DNA from: Clostridia bacterium
Lineage (GTDB): Bacteria; Bacillota; Clostridia; Oscillospirales; CAG-272
Length of the DNA stretch: 35,766 nt
Assembly (NCBI GenBank): GCA_017452895.1
Contig: JAFTLE010000039.1
Location: 1-35,766, forward strand
Reading direction: 5' to 3'
The position numbers and the translations under genes are program-made. The notes below the pieces were generated by a model. It had not been told where the DNA came from. It ran no database searches and worked only from the letters and a program-made list of their open reading frames with translations. Shown in pieces: positions 31,822 through 35,766 of this stretch (within the stretch, counting starts at the first letter, position 1; the number at the start of each line of letters is the position of its first letter).

Positions 31822-32934
31822 TTATCTTGCGTTGTGCTTTTCCAGCAGATTGTGAATACGCTGAGACTGATCAATCAGACCACTCAAGCTCTTATCGTGA
31901 TTGAGCGTATCAATGATGTAAGCGACATACTTACACATATTGACCTCTCCGTACCATTCACGCTGCAAAAGCTCAGGCATACGGTAGATCAGATTAGTCG
32001 TGAAGATCTTGGTGAACAGACCGTCCTCATACGCCTTATCCATATTCTCAAGCCCGTTGCAGAAAAGGCCGAAGGTTGCAAATATGAAGATCCTGTTTGC
32101 ACCCTTGCCCTTCAGCTGCTGTGCGACGTCGATCACGGAGTCGCCGGAGGAGATCATGTCGTCAACGATAATAACATCCATTCCCTTCAGGTCGCGACCG
32201 AGATACTCGTGTGCCTCGATGGGGTTTTTACCGTTGATGATGACGGAGTAATTACGGCGCTTATAGAACATACCGAGATCGATGCCAAGCATCGAGGAAT
32301 AGTACATACATTTCGTCATACCGCCCTCATCGGGAGAAACGATCATCATGTTCTCCTTGTTGAGAGAAAGATCGGGGAAATCGCGAACGAGCGCCTTGAT
32401 CATCTGATAGCTGGTGCGGAAGTTCTCGAAATCGTTCTTCGGAATTGCATTTTGTACGCGGGGGTCGTGCGCGTCGAAGGTAATGAAGTTGGCAATGCCG
32501 AGATTCATCAGCTCCTCAAGCGCCATTGCACAGTCAAGCGACTCACGCGAGGAACGCTTATGCTGACGTCCCTCATACAGCATCGGCTGAATGATATTAA
32601 TACGGCGTGCGCGTCCGCCGATCGCTCCGATCACACGCTTCAGATCCTGATAATGCTCATCGGGACTCATCGGAACCGTCTTGCCGTACATCTGATAGGT
32701 AACACCGTGATTGAACACGTCCGAAATAATGTATACGTCGTTACCGCGTACCGAGTTGTGGATCAACCCCTTTGCTTCTCCGCTACCGAAGCGAGGGCAG
32801 GAAGCGCCGACAACGAACGTGCTGTCCGCTCCGTATCCGCGCCACTCCTTGATGTATCCGTCTACCTGCGCAACGAAATCCTCACAGCCGCGCATACCGA
32901 TAATACTTAATTCGCCAAAAAGATTTTCTTTCAT
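31822..32934 (-). CDS. prs: Ribose-phosphate pyrophosphokinase, long clostridial form
   Basis: A 370-residue PRPP synthetase, making phosphoribosyl pyrophosphate from ribose 5-phosphate and ATP for nucleotide, histidine and tryptophan synthesis. The PRPP-binding loop is VIIVDDMISSGDS; FITFDAHDPRVQNA and VSPDEGGMTKC correspond to the usual FDLHA...Q and SPD..G blocks. It is about 50 residues longer than the classical enzyme (about 315) and quite divergent, resembling a lineage-specific class in Clostridia. I use the ATG at 32934 with GGAAGG upstream; the frame opens at 32982. It follows thuA by 57 bases and ends in a strong terminator. Confidence 0.85.
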   Translation of the reverse strand: MKENLFGELSIIGMRGCEDFVAQVDGYIKEWRGYGADSTFVVGASCPRFGSGEAKGLIHNSVRGNDVYIISDVFNHGVTYQMYGKTVPMSPDEHYQDLKRVIGAIGGRARRINIIQPMLYEGRQHKRSSRESLDCAMALEELMNLGIANFITFDAHDPRVQNAIPKNDFENFRTSYQMIKALVRDFPDLSLNKENMMIVSPDEGGMTKCMYYSSMLGIDLGMFYKRRNYSVIINGKNPIEAHEYLGRDLKGMDVIIVDDMISSGDSVIDVAQQLKGKGANRIFIFATFGLFCNGLENMDKAYEDGLFTKIFTTNLIYRMPELLQREWYGEVNMCKYVAYIIDTLNHDKSLSGLIDQSQRIHNLLEKHNAR

Positions 32935-32991
32935 GATGTTACCTTCCTTTTTCTCGTGATCTCTATTTGTATTTTTTAACATGGGAGGGAA

Positions 32992-33717
32992 TCAACGGAC
33001 GATTGCCTCAGTCTGGTGAATACACTTGTTTTCCATCCCCTCACCGATTTTTGTGGGGGCTGCCCAACGGATCGCGTTTTTGATGATCTGCTGAACGTAG
33101 GGGTTATGCAACGACTCGCAGAATTCGTGTCCCGGGTGGAAATAGAAGATCTTTCCGAGACCGCGCGTAAAGGTGCAACCGCCGCGGAGGATATTCCCAT
33201 CCTCATACCAAGTACCGAAAATGAGATCGTCAGGCTTCGGAATAAAGAAGGGCTCTGCATACAGCTCCTCAAACAGCTCAAAGTGCTGAGGAATACCCGC
33301 CGCAATCGGGTGCGTAGGATTCAAATTCCATACGATTGCCTTCTGATCCCTGCCCCACGCGAGGTTGCCCGTCGTACCGAGGATCGCGCGGAAGGGCTTA
33401 GAGTGATGTGCGGAGTGGATCGGCAAAAATCCCATACCGTCGTTGTAAACGCGATTTTTCACACGCTCAACCAGCTCGTCCTTTACCTCGGAGTGTGCCA
33501 TATGCCCCCACCAAAGAAGAACGTCCGTATCATTCAGGACGGAATCCGGTAAGCCCTGATCGGGATCGTCGAGCGTTACGATATGAACCTCCATATCCTC
33601 ACAATCAGACAAAAAATCACGAATGCAGGCGTGCATTCCGCCGGGGTATATCTCAAGCACGCGCTCATGCGTCTTTTCATGACGAAACTCATGCCATACC
33701 GTTACCTTAATCGCCAT
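32992..33717 (-). CDS. ThuA-domain protein
   Basis: A 241-residue ThuA-like protein (glutamine amidotransferase-like fold), named after trehalose utilisation genes. Visible features are VTVWHEFRHEK at the start, DTDVLLWWGHMAH, IHSAHHSKPF and the later GRGLGKIFYFHPGHE segment. Members occur next to sugar-metabolism genes and in many gut bacteria; the enzymatic role is not firmly known. The ATG at 33717 has TAGGAGC upstream. It is first in a short operon with prs and has a perfect-consensus promoter, which suggests substantial expression. No signal peptide is seen. Confidence 0.85.
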   Translation of the reverse strand: MAIKVTVWHEFRHEKTHERVLEIYPGGMHACIRDFLSDCEDMEVHIVTLDDPDQGLPDSVLNDTDVLLWWGHMAHSEVKDELVERVKNRVYNDGMGFLPIHSAHHSKPFRAILGTTGNLAWGRDQKAIVWNLNPTHPIAAGIPQHFELFEELYAEPFFIPKPDDLIFGTWYEDGNILRGGCTFTRGLGKIFYFHPGHEFCESLHNPYVQQIIKNAIRWAAPTKIGEGMENKCIHQTEAIVR

Positions 33718-33778
33718 AATGATGCTCCTAAAACATAAATAATTTAAGTGGTGCAAAATTCAAAGCATTACTCAAATC

Positions 33779-33807
33779 ATTATATCAATTATACAGACGG
33801 TTGTCAA
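33779..33807 (-). promoter_or_regulatory. Perfect-consensus sigma-A promoter of thuA-prs
   Basis: Minus strand TTGACA (33807-33802), 17-base spacer, TATAAT (33784-33779), both exact. A second TATAAT lies inside the spacer. Confidence 0.88.
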
Positions 33808-33904
33808 GACAAAACCAACAATAAAAACAGAATTTCCCCCCTTTTTCGCCCCGCACGTTTCCTTTTGATGCGCATATACTGAGAAAAACGAGAAAGGAGA
33901 CGTC

Positions 33905-34312
33905 ATGAATACAAGAGCGCCCGAACTCGGTCAACTGACCGTCAGCGTTTTTTCGGCAGGGGGTGCATTTCCCCTGGAGGGGGCAACCGTTGTGATCACA
34001 GGAAACGATGCGGACAACCGCGACATCCGTCATTTGCGCATCTCGGATCTCAGCGGACGCACGGAGCCCGTTTTTCTTCCTGCCCCATCAGCCGTACTGT
34101 CACAGACGCCCGGAAACCGACGTCCTTACGCAACCTATAATCTTGAGGTGAGCAAGGATGGATATTTCCCCTATTCCGTATCCAACCTACCCGTTTTCAG
34201 CGGGATCATCTCGATCCAGCCTGTCCCCCTGATCCCACTCCCCTCGTACGATGCCGAAAACGCATTTCCCCGTGACGTCAATTCAATCACGCAAAGCGAA
34301 CCAAACCTATAA
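33905..34312 (+). CDS. Short beta-domain protein (carboxypeptidase-regulatory-like)
   Basis: A 135-residue protein with no signal peptide. Residues about 8-115 look like a single carboxypeptidase-regulatory-like or Ig-like beta-sandwich: GQLTVSVFSAGGAFPLEGATVVITG, then YNLEVSKDGYFPYSVSNLPVF with the repeated strand pattern of this fold, and a C-terminal VPLIPLPS. The start has AAGGAG upstream and the SpoIID-domain gene follows 9 bases later, so the two are one operon. A -10-like CATATACT at 33873-33880 resembles sporulation sigma-E promoters, but no convincing -35 was seen. Function unknown; a spore-coat or wall-associated binding role is a guess. Confidence 0.7.
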   Translation: MNTRAPELGQLTVSVFSAGGAFPLEGATVVITGNDADNRDIRHLRISDLSGRTEPVFLPAPSAVLSQTPGNRRPYATYNLEVSKDGYFPYSVSNLPVFSGIISIQPVPLIPLPSYDAENAFPRDVNSITQSEPNL

Positions 34313-34321
34313 GGAGGAACT

Positions 34322-35719
34322 ATGCCGGACAGCTTTGTCATACCCGAAAGCATCACAGTTCATCTCGGTCCCCCTCGCAGCAATGCGGAAAATGTCACGC
34401 TTTCCTTCCCCGACTACATAAAAAATGTAGCTTCAAGCGAGATCTATCCAACCTGGCCGGAATCAGCGATCCGTGCCAATATTTACGCTCAGATCTCCTT
34501 TGCGCTCAACCGCGTATTCACGGGCTTCTATCGGGCGCAGGGTTATGACTTTGACATCACGAACTCTACCGCAACCGACCAATCCTTTGCTTACGGACGT
34601 GATATTTTTGAAAATATTTCAAGGATCGTCGACGAGATCTTCAACAGCTATCTGCGCCGCCCGGGGAACCTTGAGCCACTGTTTGCCGCTTACTGCGACG
34701 GTATCGAGGTCACCTGCGCGGGGCTTTCTCAATGGGGTAGCGTCGATCTCGCGAATGAGGGTCGGACGCCCTATGAGATCCTGACCTATTATTACGGCGA
34801 CAACCTTGAGCTTGTCAGCGACGTTCCCGTAGCGGATATTTCCGGTCTTGTGCCCGAATTTCCCTTGCGCGAGGGTAGCACGGGGCGCGACGTTGCGCAG
34901 CTGCAGGTCAGACTTAACCGCGTGGCAACGAACTATCCTGCCATTCCCAAGATCTATCCGCCCGATGCCATCTTCGGTCCCGAAACGACTGAGGCTGTGC
35001 GCGCGTTTCAACGCATTTTCAATCTGACCGAGGACGGGATTGTCGGATCCGCAACCTGGTATCGCCTGCAGTATATTTACAACGCCGTCAAACGGATCTC
35101 GGAGATCAACTCGGAGGGGATCACGCTTGAGGAGACCACTCCCCAGTACACAGGCGAGCTTTCGCTTGGCGATCGCGGATTCACCGTCCGTACCCTGCAA
35201 TACTTTCTGAGCTACATTGCCACCTTTGTCGCAACGGTACCGACAATCGCAGTTGACGGCGTTTACGGAAACGCCACACAGGCCGCCGTATCCGCCTTCC
35301 AGCAAGCCTACGGTCTCCCTGTCACGGGAAGCGTCAACGAACGCACCTGGGATCGGATCTACAACGTTTATCTCGGCCTTGTATCAAGCATTCCCGTCGT
35401 TTTCACAGAGGGAACGACCATCCCCTTCCCCGGTGTGATCCTGCGGCGCGGAAGTCAGGGGGATGCCGTCCGTGTCTTACAGCAGTATATCAATGGAATT
35501 GCCGCCGTCTTCTCCGAGATTCCCCCCCTTTCGGTCGATGGAGTATTCGGGGCGGGCACCGAGGCGTCCGTTATTGCATTTCAGGAAGCGTTTGGTCTTT
35601 CGGGAACTCCGGGGGTCGTCGGTGCCGTTTTGTGGGATGCGATTGCAAGCGTTTATGAGGATCTTTACACGGGCAATCTGGCAAGCGAGGGACAGTATCC
35701 CGGTTATACCGTTTCATAA
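34322..35719 (+). CDS. SpoIID-domain protein with three peptidoglycan-binding repeats
   Basis: A 465-residue protein. Residues about 28-165 resemble the SpoIID/LytB domain: NVASSEIYPTWPESAIRANIY, with E40 where the catalytic glutamate of SpoIID lytic transglycosylases is expected, and LSQWGSVDLANEGRTPYEILTYYYG near 135-159. Three PG_binding_1 repeats follow, at about 183-262, 283-352 and 373-448, each with the GS.G..V..LQ...N and FG..T..AV.AFQ pattern. There is no signal peptide or membrane segment, unlike membrane-anchored SpoIID, so it may act inside the sporangium or leave by another route. The start has AAGGAGG; an unidentified gene follows 9 bases later. Confidence 0.82.
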   Translation: MPDSFVIPESITVHLGPPRSNAENVTLSFPDYIKNVASSEIYPTWPESAIRANIYAQISFALNRVFTGFYRAQGYDFDITNSTATDQSFAYGRDIFENISRIVDEIFNSYLRRPGNLEPLFAAYCDGIEVTCAGLSQWGSVDLANEGRTPYEILTYYYGDNLELVSDVPVADISGLVPEFPLREGSTGRDVAQLQVRLNRVATNYPAIPKIYPPDAIFGPETTEAVRAFQRIFNLTEDGIVGSATWYRLQYIYNAVKRISEINSEGITLEETTPQYTGELSLGDRGFTVRTLQYFLSYIATFVATVPTIAVDGVYGNATQAAVSAFQQAYGLPVTGSVNERTWDRIYNVYLGLVSSIPVVFTEGTTIPFPGVILRRGSQGDAVRVLQQYINGIAAVFSEIPPLSVDGVFGAGTEASVIAFQEAFGLSGTPGVVGAVLWDAIASVYEDLYTGNLASEGQYPGYTVS

Positions 35720-35728
35720 GGAGGAGCT

Positions 35729-35766
35729 ATGTACCGAATCGACAGAAGACCCGAAACGATCAGCGA
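35729..35766 (+). CDS. Start of an unidentified gene, cut by the window edge
   Basis: An ATG at 35729 has AAGGAGGAG immediately upstream and follows the SpoIID-domain gene by 9 bases. Only 12 codons are visible (MYRIDRRPETIS), not enough to identify a family. It is very probably the third gene of the operon that starts at 33905. Confidence 0.6.
   Translation, partial: MYRIDRRPETIS

Noticed and set aside
31810..32910. Plus-strand open frame of 366 codons opposite prs
   Set aside because: It runs antisense to a well-supported PRPP synthetase gene with motifs, ribosome site and terminator; no protein family is recognisable.
1..35766. CRISPR arrays, tRNA or rRNA genes
   Set aside because: No regularly spaced repeats and no tRNA cloverleaf or rRNA-like sequence were recognised in any gap; most gaps are too short.

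Overview
The window reads as chromosome from a Gram-positive, endospore-forming-lineage Clostridia bacterium (Oscillospirales-like; the order is inferred). Support comes from the ecfA1-ecfA2-ecfT-truA block, SpoVG, a SpoIID-domain protein, a YerC-headed histidine operon with a separate hisZ, a CsaB-type pyruvyl transferase, a lysine riboswitch, AGGAGG-like ribosome binding sites and sigma-A promoters close to TTGACA-17-TATAAT. Genes are tightly packed, often with 4-base ATGA overlaps.

Layout. 1-3157 (minus): a TerB_N/TerB_C protein, a BrxD-like P-loop ATPase and the start of an Lhr/BrxHI-like DEAD helicase, cut by the window edge. The three genes sit behind a perfect-consensus promoter and behind the lysA terminator. 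This is a candidate defence or DNA-processing module and the most interesting item here. 3282-6540 (minus): dapA-dapB-lysA under a lysine riboswitch. 6583-9351 (minus): cca and murC. 9502-11895 (plus): spoVG and a glycosyltransferase-CsaB fusion. 11913-13400 (minus): a dCMP deaminase and gpsA. 13698-14072 (plus): a GIY-YIG protein. 14141-22605 (plus): an apparently complete histidine operon, yerC-hisZGDCBHAF-hisIE-hisK. 22630-26584 (minus): a class A penicillin-binding protein gene and pyk. 26681-31490 (minus): ruvC, a 23S-type methyltransferase, ecfA1A2T and truA. 31497-31821: a non-coding stretch that looks like the 5' end of a decayed IS200/IS605 element. 31822-33717 (minus): thuA and a long-form PRPP synthetase gene. 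33905-end (plus): a short beta-domain protein, a SpoIID plus peptidoglycan-binding-repeat protein without a signal peptide, and the first codons of a third gene.

Functionally the region combines lysine/diaminopimelate supply and cell-wall assembly (dapA, dapB, lysA, murC, PBP, CsaB fusion, SpoIID protein), histidine synthesis with a PRPP source, RNA maintenance (cca, truA, methyltransferase), recombination (ruvC) and energy-coupling vitamin uptake. Regulatory signals that could be read directly are the riboswitch, eight sigma-A promoters and several intrinsic terminators. Two of the terminator-like hairpins lie between a Shine-Dalgarno-like sequence and the start codon of the next gene. No tRNA, rRNA or CRISPR array was seen.
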